NCBI GenBank assembly: GCA_038329845.1
Contig: JBBQNJ010000040.1
Coordinates: 1 to 41,994 of the forward strand
From: JBBQNJ01 sp038329845
GTDB lineage: Bacteria; Planctomycetota; Phycisphaerae; Tepidisphaerales; Tepidisphaeraceae
Reading direction: 5' to 3'
Length of the DNA stretch: 41,994 nt
Positions 34,375 to 41,572 of the stretch are shown piece by piece. Position 1 is the stretch's first letter; each line of letters starts with the position of its first letter. The notes under the pieces are model-generated. The model was not told the origin of the DNA. It searched no databases and saw only the letters and a program-made list of their open reading frames with translations. Both the position numbers and the translations under genes were made by a program.

Positions 34375-35403
34375 ATGCGAGTTGGAAAACGAACGGTGGC
34401 GGTGGTGACAGGAGCTTCGGGCGGCGTGGGCCGCGCGACGGCGCGCCTGCTGGGACGGCGCGGGGCGTCGGTGGGTCTCTTGGCCCGCGGCGTCGATGGA
34501 CTCGAGGCGGCCAAACGGGAGATCGAGTCGACTGGGGGGCGGGCGCTGGCCTTGCCGACCGATGTGAGTGATTTTAATCAGGTCGCGGCCGCCGCCGCCG
34601 CCGTCGAGCGCGATCTGGGCCCGATCGATCTCTGGGTCAACAACGCCATGGTGTCGATGTACAGCCCGTTCATGTGGATGACGCCCGAGGAGTTCAAGCA
34701 TATCGTCGAAGTCACGTTCCTTGGGGTGGTGCATGGGACGCGCTGCGCCTTGGAGCGGATGATGCCTCGAAACCGCGGGGTGATCGTCGAGGTCGGCTCG
34801 GCGCTGGCGTTTCGGTCGATCCCACTGCAAAGCGCCTACTGCGCCAGCAAACACGCGATCCAGGGGTTTTTCGAGTCGGTGCGCAGTGAGTTGATCCATG
34901 AGGGCAGCGACATACGCATGACGATGGTGAACATGCCAGCATTGAATACGACGCAGTTCTCCTGGACGAAGAATAAGATGCCGCACAAAGCGCGGCCCAC
35001 CGGGACGATTTTCCAGCCGGCAGTTGCCGCCGACGCGATTCTTTTCGCGGCGGAAAATAAGCGGCGCGAAGTGATGGTGGGGTACACGACGGTGGAGGCG
35101 ACGGTGGGCGAGAAGCTGTTTCCGGGTCTGCTGGACCACTACCTCGCCCACGCTGCCTGGGAAGGCTCGATGCTCCCGGAACCGGCCGATCCGGCCAAGG
35201 GCGACAACTTCTGGTCGCCGCTGCCCGGCGATCATGGTGCCCACGGCCCATTCGATCGCAAGTCGCATGAGTTCAGCCCGCAGTTGTGGATGACGAAAAA
35301 TCGCGTCGGGCTGGTTACGGGTTTGCTTGCCGCGGGATTGGGTCTGACCGCGTGGCTCGTGATGCGAAAACTGGACGCGCAGAGCCGAGGATGGTTTTCA
35401 TGA
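34375..35403 (+). CDS. Short-chain dehydrogenase/reductase with C-terminal membrane helix
   Basis: The 342-residue protein starts at ATG 34375, with AGGAG eight bases upstream. The classic SDR motifs are present: VVTGASGGVGRA (NAD(P) binding, residues ~10-21), the NNA motif in LWVNNAMVS, and the catalytic Ser142, Tyr155 and Lys159 in VEVGSALAF and SAYCASK. Beyond the usual ~250-residue core it has ~80 extra residues and a C-terminal hydrophobic helix (RVGLVTGLLAAGLGLTAWLV), so it is probably tethered to the inner face of the membrane. It lies four bases after the oxidoreductase gene and overlaps the next gene by four bases (ATGA). Confidence 0.92.
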   Translation: MRVGKRTVAVVTGASGGVGRATARLLGRRGASVGLLARGVDGLEAAKREIESTGGRALALPTDVSDFNQVAAAAAAVERDLGPIDLWVNNAMVSMYSPFMWMTPEEFKHIVEVTFLGVVHGTRCALERMMPRNRGVIVEVGSALAFRSIPLQSAYCASKHAIQGFFESVRSELIHEGSDIRMTMVNMPALNTTQFSWTKNKMPHKARPTGTIFQPAVAADAILFAAENKRREVMVGYTTVEATVGEKLFPGLLDHYLAHAAWEGSMLPEPADPAKGDNFWSPLPGDHGAHGPFDRKSHEFSPQLWMTKNRVGLVTGLLAAGLGLTAWLVMRKLDAQSRGWFS

Positions 35404-35813
35404 GCGACAACAAATCCGCATCATTTGGGGACGTGGCAGCGGGTCTGGCCGCCGGCGTGGTCGGCGCGGCGGTGCTGGTGGCGATGCGCCGGTTCGACCG
35501 CAAGTACGCGCCGCGCACAATCGGCGACGACGACCGCGACTCGGACTGGATCGCGCCGCTGGGATACGGGGCGATCCTGGGGATGCTCTACGGCTCGCTC
35601 AACGGCCGTTCCAGGCGATCTCGGCTGGCCGATGGCGTCAAACTCGCCGGATCACTCATGGCGTCCCAGCTTCTCGATCGCCCGTCGATGCTGAAACTGT
35701 TCAAATTCGCCCGTGACGGCGATCTGCCGCGGCTGTTCGGCGAGATGCTGCGCCACTTGACATACGGCGTGGCGACCAGCATCGCCTTTGGATGGATCGA
35801 TGATCGGGTGTAA
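35400..35813 (+). CDS. Small membrane-associated protein with Gly/Ala helix
   Basis: The 137-residue protein starts at ATG 35400, overlapping the SDR stop. It starts MSDNKSASFGDVAAGLAAG and continues into a hydrophobic helix (VVGAAVLVAMRRF). A short polar stretch rich in Asp and Arg follows, then a second glycine-rich segment (DWIAPLGYGAILGMLYGSLN), then a basic loop and a C-terminal part ending YGVATSIAFGWIDDRV. I recognise no family. Translational coupling with the SDR gene indicates a shared role in the same redox module. Confidence 0.8.
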   Translation: MSDNKSASFGDVAAGLAAGVVGAAVLVAMRRFDRKYAPRTIGDDDRDSDWIAPLGYGAILGMLYGSLNGRSRRSRLADGVKLAGSLMASQLLDRPSMLKLFKFARDGDLPRLFGEMLRHLTYGVATSIAFGWIDDRV

Positions 35814-35893
35814 CGCCCCGCGCAGCCCATGAACTGGTGTCTGATCCGGGGGGATCAAGGAACGGATGTGAAACTCAACGCAGGAGAATCGCT

Positions 35894-36485
35894 ATGTCAG
35901 TCAGTGTCGGACAATATGTGATGCAGCGGATGATCGAGTGGGGCGTGCAGCGGATTTACGCCTTCCCCGGCGACGGGATCAACGGCCTGTTGGCCGGACT
36001 GCGAAAAAAACGAAGATCGCCCGCGATTCGTGCAGGTCAGGCACGAGGAGCTGTCGACGTTCATGGCCAGCGCCCATGCCAAGTTCACCGGGACGGTCGG
36101 GGTCTGCATGGCCACCAGCGGACCCGGGGCGATCCACCTGCTCAACGGTCTGTACGATGCGAAAATGGACCACCAGCCGGTCGTCGCCATCGTCGGGCAA
36201 TCGGCGACCACCGCCATCGACAGCGCGTATCAACAAGAAGTGGACCTGCAAAATCTGTTCAAGGACGTCGCCAGCGAATACTGCGTGACGGTGATGAGTC
36301 CGGCGGCGGTGCGCCACTGCGTAGACCGCGCGTTCCGCATCGCCATGGACCAGCGCACCGTGACCTGCCTGATTTTCCCCAAGGACATCCAGGAAGAATC
36401 GGCCGTCCCCGAGCCACCGCAACGACATGATCACGCCTTGACGGGCGTGGGGTGCGCGATGATTCAGACACCGAGAACGGCTTGA
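35894..36485 (+). pseudogene. Frameshifted and truncated TPP-dependent enzyme (pyruvate oxidase/acetolactate synthase-like)
   Basis: The frame opens at ATG 35894 (AGGAG seven bases upstream) with MSVSVGQYVMQRMIEWGVQR and then IYAFPGDGINGLLAGL, the TPP-enzyme N-domain (glutamate-site region). At an A7 run (36004-36010) the frame breaks. If one A is removed, the reading continues as LRKNEDRPRFVQVRHEELST and then FMASAHAKFTGTVGVCMATSGPGAIHLLNGL, the expected next segment. The second frame then runs to a TGA at 36485 after TGVGCAMIQTPRTA. Only the first domain (~200 of about 550-600 residues) remains; the middle and TPP-binding domains (GDG...N motif) are absent. This is therefore a decayed copy, not just a sequencing-type slip. 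Confidence 0.85.
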
Positions 36486-36558
36486 AATGCTCAGGAAATC
36501 GAGTGTTGCAACGCGGCGAGAAGTTCGTTTTGAAAAACTCCAATAACGAGGTAACGAT

Positions 36559-36828
36559 ATGGCCAAATCCAATGTGAAAAAATCGAAGACCCCCACCGCC
36601 GGCGGTGCAAAACGTGGTCGGACGAACATCCCGGCCATCCGCCCTGATGCGCCGACCGTGGGCAAGCCGCCGACGGGAGTGCGTCAAACGACGACTCGCG
36701 CGGTCTCCGCCGGAGGATCTGTCCCCCGCGGCGATCGTCGCGACACGAGCAAGACCTACAGCGGCACCCGCTCACACGCCAGCCGAGGCAGCGACCCCCG
36801 ACCGGACGTCAAGACCCGAAAACGCTGA
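36559..36828 (+). CDS. Small basic hypothetical protein, 89 residues
   Basis: From ATG 36559, with GAGG seven bases upstream, the protein reads MAKSNVKKSKTPTAGGAKRG and ends RPDVKTRKR. It is rich in Lys, Arg, Gly, Ser and Thr and has almost no hydrophobic residues, so it is probably disordered and nucleic-acid or polyanion binding. No family is recognised. It lies in a region with fragmented or repeated sequence, just after the TPP pseudogene. Confidence 0.5.
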   Translation: MAKSNVKKSKTPTAGGAKRGRTNIPAIRPDAPTVGKPPTGVRQTTTRAVSAGGSVPRGDRRDTSKTYSGTRSHASRGSDPRPDVKTRKR

Positions 36829-37152
36829 GCGCGGCGAGAACGCAAACCATGCGGGAGCGGCGTGCGAAAGATGCACCGCCGACGGCGGCGATGACACGCG
36901 CCTCGCGCCCTTACGCACTTCTTGCTCTCACAAGAAGGTGTTTTTATGTGCCAAAATCGGTTGAGGCCGCTGCGCGTCCGCTTCCGATTGAACGGCATTG
37001 GGGTCAGAACGGCATTGGGGTCAGGAACATTTTCACTCATGCCCACGGCCCGCGACGGTCGAAGGGAAGAAGGAGGGAAGGGCGCGACCGGCATGGGAGC
37101 GATTACCTGCCACGCCGGCCGCGGCTCGTCGGGCTTTTGCAAGGAGCCACCA
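36829..37152. other. Intergenic stretch without a supported gene
   Basis: About 320 bp lie between two small genes. Overlapping ORFs exist in several frames but show no codon or domain character. The only clear structure is the 17-bp tandem duplication at 36991-37024. Confidence 0.4.
36991..37024. repeat. Perfect 17-bp tandem duplication with GGGGTCAG
   Basis: AACGGCATTGGGGTCAG occurs twice in direct succession (36991-37007 and 37008-37024), followed by GAACATTTTCACTC. The TTGGGGTCAG core resembles extragenic elements often seen near REP-associated (IS200-like) transposases, but no such gene is in the window. Confidence 0.6.
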
Positions 37153-37344
37153 ATGGCGATGCACGATCGGAACGCGTTCAAACGACGCCTGTTGCTCGAA
37201 TCGATCCTCGGGCACCTGTGCCTGCTGGAAATCACTCACCCGGCCAAGGCCCACAGCACCCTCGCTCGACGAGTGCGCCGTTGTGCCCAGCTCGGCGTTA
37301 AGCCGCATCGCGGGACCCACGCCGCCAAACGCGCGGCGGCGTAA
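37153..37344 (+). CDS. Small hypothetical protein, 63 residues
   Basis: AAGGAG lies six bases before ATG 37153, and the frame reads MAMHDRNAFKRRLLLESILG and continues basic to AKRAAA. It is helical, with a Leu-rich start and many Arg, His and Ala residues. The longer frame upstream (to 36922) looks like non-coding sequence. It could be a small DNA- or ribosome-associated protein, but nothing shows this. Confidence 0.45.
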   Translation: MAMHDRNAFKRRLLLESILGHLCLLEITHPAKAHSTLARRVRRCAQLGVKPHRGTHAAKRAAA

Positions 37345-37362
37345 AAACGCCGCCAGGTCATT

Positions 37363-37552
37363 GATCAAACGCGCACTGGCCAGTGAGCGCAAGCGGTGGC
37401 CAAAGGACGTTGCCGCCCGCCGATCAGACGCGCACTGGAGCGCGCGGTGGGGCGAAAAGATGCTGCCGCCCATCGATCAGACGAGTACCGGAGCGCGCGG
37501 TGGGGCGAAAAGGCGTTGCGGCCCATCGATCCAATGCACATCGGACGCTTGA
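37363..37552. repeat. 53-59 bp tandem repeat, about 3.4 units
   Basis: Units start GATC at 37363, 37422, 37475 and 37528 (partial), giving periods of 59, 53 and 53. A consensus segment is GATCAGACGCGCACTGGAG, then CGCGCGGTGGGGCGAAAAG and GCTGCCGCCCATC. The first unit has an extra six bases with CACTGGCCAGTG. The array lies between the converging small gene and lipoprotein gene and is not in a maintained reading frame. Confidence 0.85.
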
Positions 37553-37553
37553 G

Positions 37554-38258
37554 CTACTGAGATTCGTACTCCGGCTGCCAGGAGTAGAAGAGCTTGGCGA
37601 TCCGGTCGGCCAGTGAAGCGTGGATCATGGCCCGGAGCAACGGCTCATCGGCGCCGTTGCGCGCTTGGAGCAGCGGGGTGCGGACCTCGACCGGCTCACC
37701 CGCCGACGCCCCGTCCGGCCAGCTCGTCACGCCCCCGGCCACATCCACCATTCGGACCCGCGCCCGGCCCGTGCCGCGCATCAATTCGCCCCCGGATTCG
37801 ATCATCACGTCGCATTCGATCAGTTCGACATACAAGACCTGTTTGGCCCCCACCGCCTGACCGATCTCGTAGACCTTCATCGACCGATAGGACTCGCCGC
37901 GAGTCCGGCGGACATTCGACAATTCCTCCATCCCCACCATCGGCGCCACCGCGTGTTCGCGCAACTGTTCGATCAACCGCATGGCGACCGGCTCGGCATC
38001 CATCTGCGTGACCGCCGGATTGGCGTAATTTTCGATCAGCACCAGCATCGGCTGCATCGGGGGCTTATATTTCGCGGGGACCGGCAACGGACCGGCCACC
38101 TTGTAGACGATCGTCGCGGGGATTTCGCACCCGCCCAGCAGCGAACCGATCGCCAACAGCACGATCGCCGCGAGCATTCCGCCCCGGCCCGGCGCTGTCG
38201 TGGACCGGCGCGCTGGGCCTTGATGATCTGATCGATCTGCTGGAATCCGCTGGCTCAT
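37554..38258 (-). CDS. Lipoprotein, paralogue of the upstream gene
   Basis: The 234-residue protein starts at ATG 38258, overlapping the stop of the upstream gene by four bases. A later ATG at 38177 would give MLAAIVLLAIGSLLGGC, a clean lipoprotein signal with the lipobox Cys 17 residues in. From the earlier ATG the basic N-region is unusually long. The mature part (GPLPVPAKYKPPMQPMLVLI, MDAEPVAMRLIEQLREH, GAKQVLYVELIECDVM) matches the neighbouring protein's layout (ALPPPTIAPAYKGLEGQTC, VAAALQKKL, GVGRVIYVEVHEL). The two are tandem paralogues of unknown function, presumably anchored to the outer or inner membrane. Confidence 0.75.
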   Translation of the reverse strand: MSQRIPADRSDHQGPARRSTTAPGRGGMLAAIVLLAIGSLLGGCEIPATIVYKVAGPLPVPAKYKPPMQPMLVLIENYANPAVTQMDAEPVAMRLIEQLREHAVAPMVGMEELSNVRRTRGESYRSMKVYEIGQAVGAKQVLYVELIECDVMIESGGELMRGTGRARVRMVDVAGGVTSWPDGASAGEPVEVRTPLLQARNGADEPLLRAMIHASLADRIAKLFYSWQPEYESQ

Positions 38259-38926
38259 CGCCCTCGCTCCTCGGGCTGTTCATGTTCCCGGAATCGATTG
38301 GCCAGGGCCGTGGTGAATTGATCGAGCGTGCCAATATAAATCTGGTAATCGTTCGAGTTGGTCGTCCCCTCGGGTGGCCCCTTGGTCGGGAACGTGCCCG
38401 TGATGTCGCTTTCCTCGTAAGCGATTTTCCCCTTGCCGTCCTTCACCTCGATCACCTTCACCGCCCCGGCGATATTCCCCTTGTACAACTGCGATGAATC
38501 CTCCGAGCGGGTCGCCAGTTCATGCACCTCGACGTAGATCACACGCCCCACTCCCAGTTTCACCGCCACGTCCGTGATGGGGAAATTCTCCAGTTGCGGG
38601 TTGTTCTGCTGATAGCGAACGATGCTCTCGGGGCGAAGGGGCCAGTTGCCGGTGATGAACTTCTTTTCCTTCGGATCGGCGCTGGTCAGTTTTTTCTGAA
38701 GCGCCGCGGCCACGTCGATCTGGATCGACGCGAAGTCGATACGGATCCCCGGATCGGCCCAGACCATCACGGCGCAGGTCTGACCTTCCAACCCCTTGTA
38801 CGCCGGGGCGATCGTGGGCGGCGGCAAGGCCTGTGCGGCGAAGCCGAGAATGTTGCACCCGCTCAGCAGCGGCAGCAAGAGCAGCACAGCGAGTCGCGGG
38901 AGCGTGAATCGAATCAATCGAATCAT
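38255..38926 (-). CDS. Lipoprotein of unknown function
   Basis: From ATG 38926 the protein reads MIRLIRFTLPRLAVLLLLPL then LSGC, a good lipoprotein signal. The in-frame extension to 39034 is not needed. The mature 200 residues contain APAYKGLEGQTCAVMVWADP, IDVAAALQKKLTSADPKEKK, LGVGRVIYVEVHELATRSED and a C-terminal TALANRFREHEQPEERGR. It is similar in order and key segments to the downstream gene product. Both may bind or transport something at the membrane, but no family is recognised. Confidence 0.78.
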   Translation of the reverse strand: MIRLIRFTLPRLAVLLLLPLLSGCNILGFAAQALPPPTIAPAYKGLEGQTCAVMVWADPGIRIDFASIQIDVAAALQKKLTSADPKEKKFITGNWPLRPESIVRYQQNNPQLENFPITDVAVKLGVGRVIYVEVHELATRSEDSSQLYKGNIAGAVKVIEVKDGKGKIAYEESDITGTFPTKGPPEGTTNSNDYQIYIGTLDQFTTALANRFREHEQPEERGR

Positions 38927-39018
38927 AGGCGATTCCAGCAGGGCCTTGAGCGCGGGGGAGTCAATCCGGCGGATCTCCCTAAAAAGTCGGCGTCGGAAAG
39001 AATCTACCGCCTTAGGAA

Positions 39019-39039
39019 AAATCTCAAATCTCAAATCTG
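39019..39039. repeat. A/T-rich heptad repeat, three units
   Basis: AAATCTC-AAATCTC-AAATCTG lies about 20 bases after the stop codon (39059) of the minus-strand DUF2752 gene, within a 132-bp gap. It matches the heptads at 1713-1733 and those inside the 65-bp repeat at 19310-19467. Confidence 0.65.
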
Positions 39040-39058
39040 ACTTCCTTCGACAAACTTC

Positions 39059-39595
39059 TCACCGCGGGATCGGCCATCCGTCCCAGCCGCCGAGATGGAT
39101 GAGAATTTTCCATCCCCAGGCGACGATGGCGAAGCCGAGAATCCCGAACATCGCTCGGTTGGCGGCAAACGAACCAATCAGACGATAAACCGGTCGAGCG
39201 GTCGCGGCAACATAGAGCGCCGTCCAGAACGTCAGGCAAGCCCCCAGTGCCAGCATCGCCCCCATCGGTTGGACATAGGCGCTGGCAACCGGGTGACCCT
39301 GGGCGAACCACGAAAAACTGGTCGTGTATCCGCAGCTCAGACAGGGCACCCCGGTCCGCTGAAGAAACTGGCACGATTCCAGCCCCAGCTCGGTATGCGT
39401 GCCGATCCCCGAAGCACTGGGCGGGATCATCGCGGCGATCGCCATCACCGAAAGGCATCCCGCCGCCACGCCCAAGGCCAGCAGCCGCCCGGCGAGCCTG
39501 ACGCGGCAAATGCCCACATCGCCGCTGTAAATCGCCGGGGCCGCCGGCGTCGCGGTTGCAATCCCCCCCGGGGCATTTAGAATTACCTTACCCAT
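39059..39595 (-). CDS. DUF2752-family membrane protein
   Basis: The 178-residue protein starts MGKVILNAPGG at ATG 39595, with AAGGTG six bases upstream. It has three hydrophobic segments, and before the second the family motif TGVPCLSCGYTTSFSWFAQG, with the two spaced cysteines of DUF2752. The function of this family is unknown. The start codon overlaps the divergent start of the ABC-2 permease, so both ribosome sites and promoters must lie inside the opposite gene. A longer frame to 39652 would run further into the permease gene. Confidence 0.85.
   Translation of the reverse strand: MGKVILNAPGGIATATPAAPAIYSGDVGICRVRLAGRLLALGVAAGCLSVMAIAAMIPPSASGIGTHTELGLESCQFLQRTGVPCLSCGYTTSFSWFAQGHPVASAYVQPMGAMLALGACLTFWTALYVAATARPVYRLIGSFAANRAMFGILGFAIVAWGWKILIHLGGWDGWPIPR
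39556..39583 (+). promoter_or_regulatory. Possible promoter of the ABC-2 permease
   Basis: TTGCAA (39556-39561), 16 bases, TAGAAT (39578-39583). The expected start of transcription is about four bases before ATG 39594. Confidence 0.35.
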
Positions 39596-40514
39596 GTATC
39601 GCACCTTCGTAATTCTCCGCCACACCTTCCAGGAGGCGATCGTCCAGCCCATCTATTCCCTGCTGCTGGGGCTGGGGGCCGCAATCTTGATCATCTTCGG
39701 ATTGCTCCCGTTCTTCACCCTCGGCGAAGACACCTTGATGTTCAAGAGCGTCGGGCTGGACATCATCCTCTTGTTCGTCCTGATCGCCACGTTGTTCGCC
39801 ACCAGCAAGAGCATCTACGAAGAGATCGAGGACCGCACCATGCTCACCTTGATGAGCAAGCCGGTCAAGAAATGGGAAGTGCTGGTCGGCAAATACCTGG
39901 GGATCATCCTCGCGGCCGCGTTGGGCGTGGCGATTCTCGGGGTATTGCTGATCCTCTGCACCTATTGGCGCATCCCCACCGATTACATGATGCGCACCAG
40001 CACCATCGATCAGCGCGAGCTGTCGCAGTTGAGCGACATGCGGCTGATGCACATCGCCGGCCTGGTGCCCAGCCTGATCCTCATCTGGATGCAAATCTGC
40101 GTCCTGGCGGCGATCGGGGTGGCCCTGAGTACCCGCTTTTCCCTCGTCGTCAATCTGCCCACGGTCATTCTGCTGTATGTGGCCGGGAATCTCACCCGGT
40201 TTCTCTTCCCGATCTTCTCGGCCGATCCCAATGCGCCCCTGGCCGAGCGATCCGGCGTGGTCAAGACCATCGCCTACGCCGCCAGCCTGCTTTTGCCGTA
40301 CCTCGAGAGTTTCGATCTGCGCGCGGTGACCGTCTATCGCCCGATCGCGCTGCACAACACCGCGTTCTCGGCTGATCCCAACGCCGTTTCCCTGGGGATG
40401 ATCTGGGGTTATCTCGGAGTGGCGCTGATTTACGCCGTCTGTTACAGCACGTTCGCACTCACCGCCGGGATGTGGCTGTTCCACAACCGCGAACTGGGCG
40501 GCGGAGAAGGCTAA
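39594..40514 (+). CDS. ABC-2-type transporter permease
   Basis: The 306-residue integral membrane protein has six hydrophobic segments (for example PIYSLLLGLGAAILIIFGLL, DIILLFVLIATLFATSKSIY, GIILAAALGVAILGVLLIL). Between the second and third lies the signature EEIEDRTMLTLMSKPVKKWEV, typical of ABC-2/YhaP-like permeases. An ATPase partner is not encoded in the window. No ribosome site precedes ATG 39594. The promoter-like TTGCAA-16-TAGAAT would start transcription only a few bases before the ATG, so translation may be leaderless. The first codon overlaps the start codon of the opposite gene. Confidence 0.88.
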   Translation: MYRTFVILRHTFQEAIVQPIYSLLLGLGAAILIIFGLLPFFTLGEDTLMFKSVGLDIILLFVLIATLFATSKSIYEEIEDRTMLTLMSKPVKKWEVLVGKYLGIILAAALGVAILGVLLILCTYWRIPTDYMMRTSTIDQRELSQLSDMRLMHIAGLVPSLILIWMQICVLAAIGVALSTRFSLVVNLPTVILLYVAGNLTRFLFPIFSADPNAPLAERSGVVKTIAYAASLLLPYLESFDLRAVTVYRPIALHNTAFSADPNAVSLGMIWGYLGVALIYAVCYSTFALTAGMWLFHNRELGGGEG

Positions 40515-40528
40515 AGCTTTCGCCCCGC

Positions 40529-41560
40529 CTACATCGCCACGCTCTTGCCGGTCTGGCTGCTTTTGTAGACTCCCTCAATCATTCGCATCAGGATCACACC
40601 CTGCGGCGCGCCCAGGGCCGGGGCGGTTTTGCCGGCGATGCAATCGCGGAAATGTCGCATCATCGCCGGGTAGCCTGTGATTCGCGGCAGCTTGAGCGCC
40701 GTTTCGCGCGATTGCCCCTGGGCATCGAATCCGCGATGGAGCATCGCCCCGCGGGGCGTATACACCTCGACGGCGCCCTTGTCTCCGTGCGCCCGCAGGA
40801 TGGTGCCGTTCTGCTGCGGCGACTGATTCAGCGCCCAACTGCTCGCCAGTTCCAAACTCTGATTCCCCTCGAACCGAAGCAGCGCGAACGCCGCCTCATC
40901 CACATCGAACACGACCTCGGGCGGCAGACAATCTCGGAACTTCTGATAGCTGACCCCGAATACCGAAACGGGACGCGGCTGACCCAGGAGCTGCCATCCC
41001 AGATCGAGCATGTGAATGCCGATGTCGATCAAGCTGCCCCCGCCCGAGCGGGCCTTGTCGGTATACCACCCGGTCCCGCGCGGGATGGCACGCGTTCGCG
41101 TCCAGGAACCGCGGGCGTGATAGATCTCCCCGGCATACCCCTTGAGGATGGCCTGGCGGGCCGCCTGTTCATTTGCCCCGAAGCGGCGTTGCGCGGCATA
41201 GAGTACCACCTTGCCCGACTTGCCCGCCGCCTTTTCGATCTGTTGTGCCTGTTTAACATCCATCGCAGGTGGATGCTCGCAAACGACGTGTTTTCCCGCC
41301 CGCAAAGCCGCCACGACGACCGGGGCGTGCAGATCGTTCGGCAGGCAAACGCTGATCGCATCGAGTCGAGGATCCTCGGTGAGTTTTAATGCCTGATCAA
41401 TTTCGACGGCGACATGAAATTCCGCTTTAGCCTTTCGGCGGCGTTCCGGGATCAGATCGGCCACCGCCGCGATCTCGAATCCTCCCGCCGCAACATACCC
41501 CCGCGCGTGCATCATCCCCGGCCAGCCCAGCCCGGCAATTCCAACTTGAATGGGTTTCAT
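40529..41560 (-). CDS. Gfo/Idh/MocA-family oxidoreductase
   Basis: The 343-residue protein starts at ATG 41560 (MKPIQVGIAGLGWPGMMHARG). The N-terminal Rossmann domain (GIAGLG, VAAVADLIPERR) is followed by DAISVCLPNDLHAPVVVAAL and GKHVVCEHPPAMDVKQAQQIE. The last has EHP in place of the usual EKP lysine motif (LEKP in the family), an unusual substitution. The C-terminal alpha/beta domain has GSWTRTRAIPRGTGWYTDKA, GGGSLIDIGIHMLDLGWQLL and the C-terminal helix. The enzyme class oxidises sugars, inositols or similar using NAD(P). Substrate unknown. Confidence 0.92.
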   Translation of the reverse strand: MKPIQVGIAGLGWPGMMHARGYVAAGGFEIAAVADLIPERRRKAKAEFHVAVEIDQALKLTEDPRLDAISVCLPNDLHAPVVVAALRAGKHVVCEHPPAMDVKQAQQIEKAAGKSGKVVLYAAQRRFGANEQAARQAILKGYAGEIYHARGSWTRTRAIPRGTGWYTDKARSGGGSLIDIGIHMLDLGWQLLGQPRPVSVFGVSYQKFRDCLPPEVVFDVDEAAFALLRFEGNQSLELASSWALNQSPQQNGTILRAHGDKGAVEVYTPRGAMLHRGFDAQGQSRETALKLPRITGYPAMMRHFRDCIAGKTAPALGAPQGVILMRMIEGVYKSSQTGKSVAM

Positions 41561-41566
41561 AGATTC

Positions 41567-41572
41567 ATTATA
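41567..41572 (-). promoter_or_regulatory. TATAAT box before the Gfo/Idh/MocA gene
   Basis: A perfect minus-strand TATAAT lies six bases from the start codon ATG 41560, placing the transcript start at or next to the ATG. A weak TTGTCT lies 19 bases upstream. Confidence 0.35.

Noticed and set aside
36004..36010. Programmed frameshift or transcriptional slippage at A7
   Set aside because: Slippage at A7 is conceivable, but the gene also lacks two thirds of its family length, so pseudogene decay is the simpler reading.
37363..37552. Possible CRISPR array
   Set aside because: Units are similar over their whole length, with no unique spacers and unequal periods. No cas gene is visible.
36829..37552. 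Longer overlapping ORFs (119-184 residues)
   Set aside because: Several frames are open at once because of GC-rich composition; only the 63-residue frame has a convincing ribosome site.
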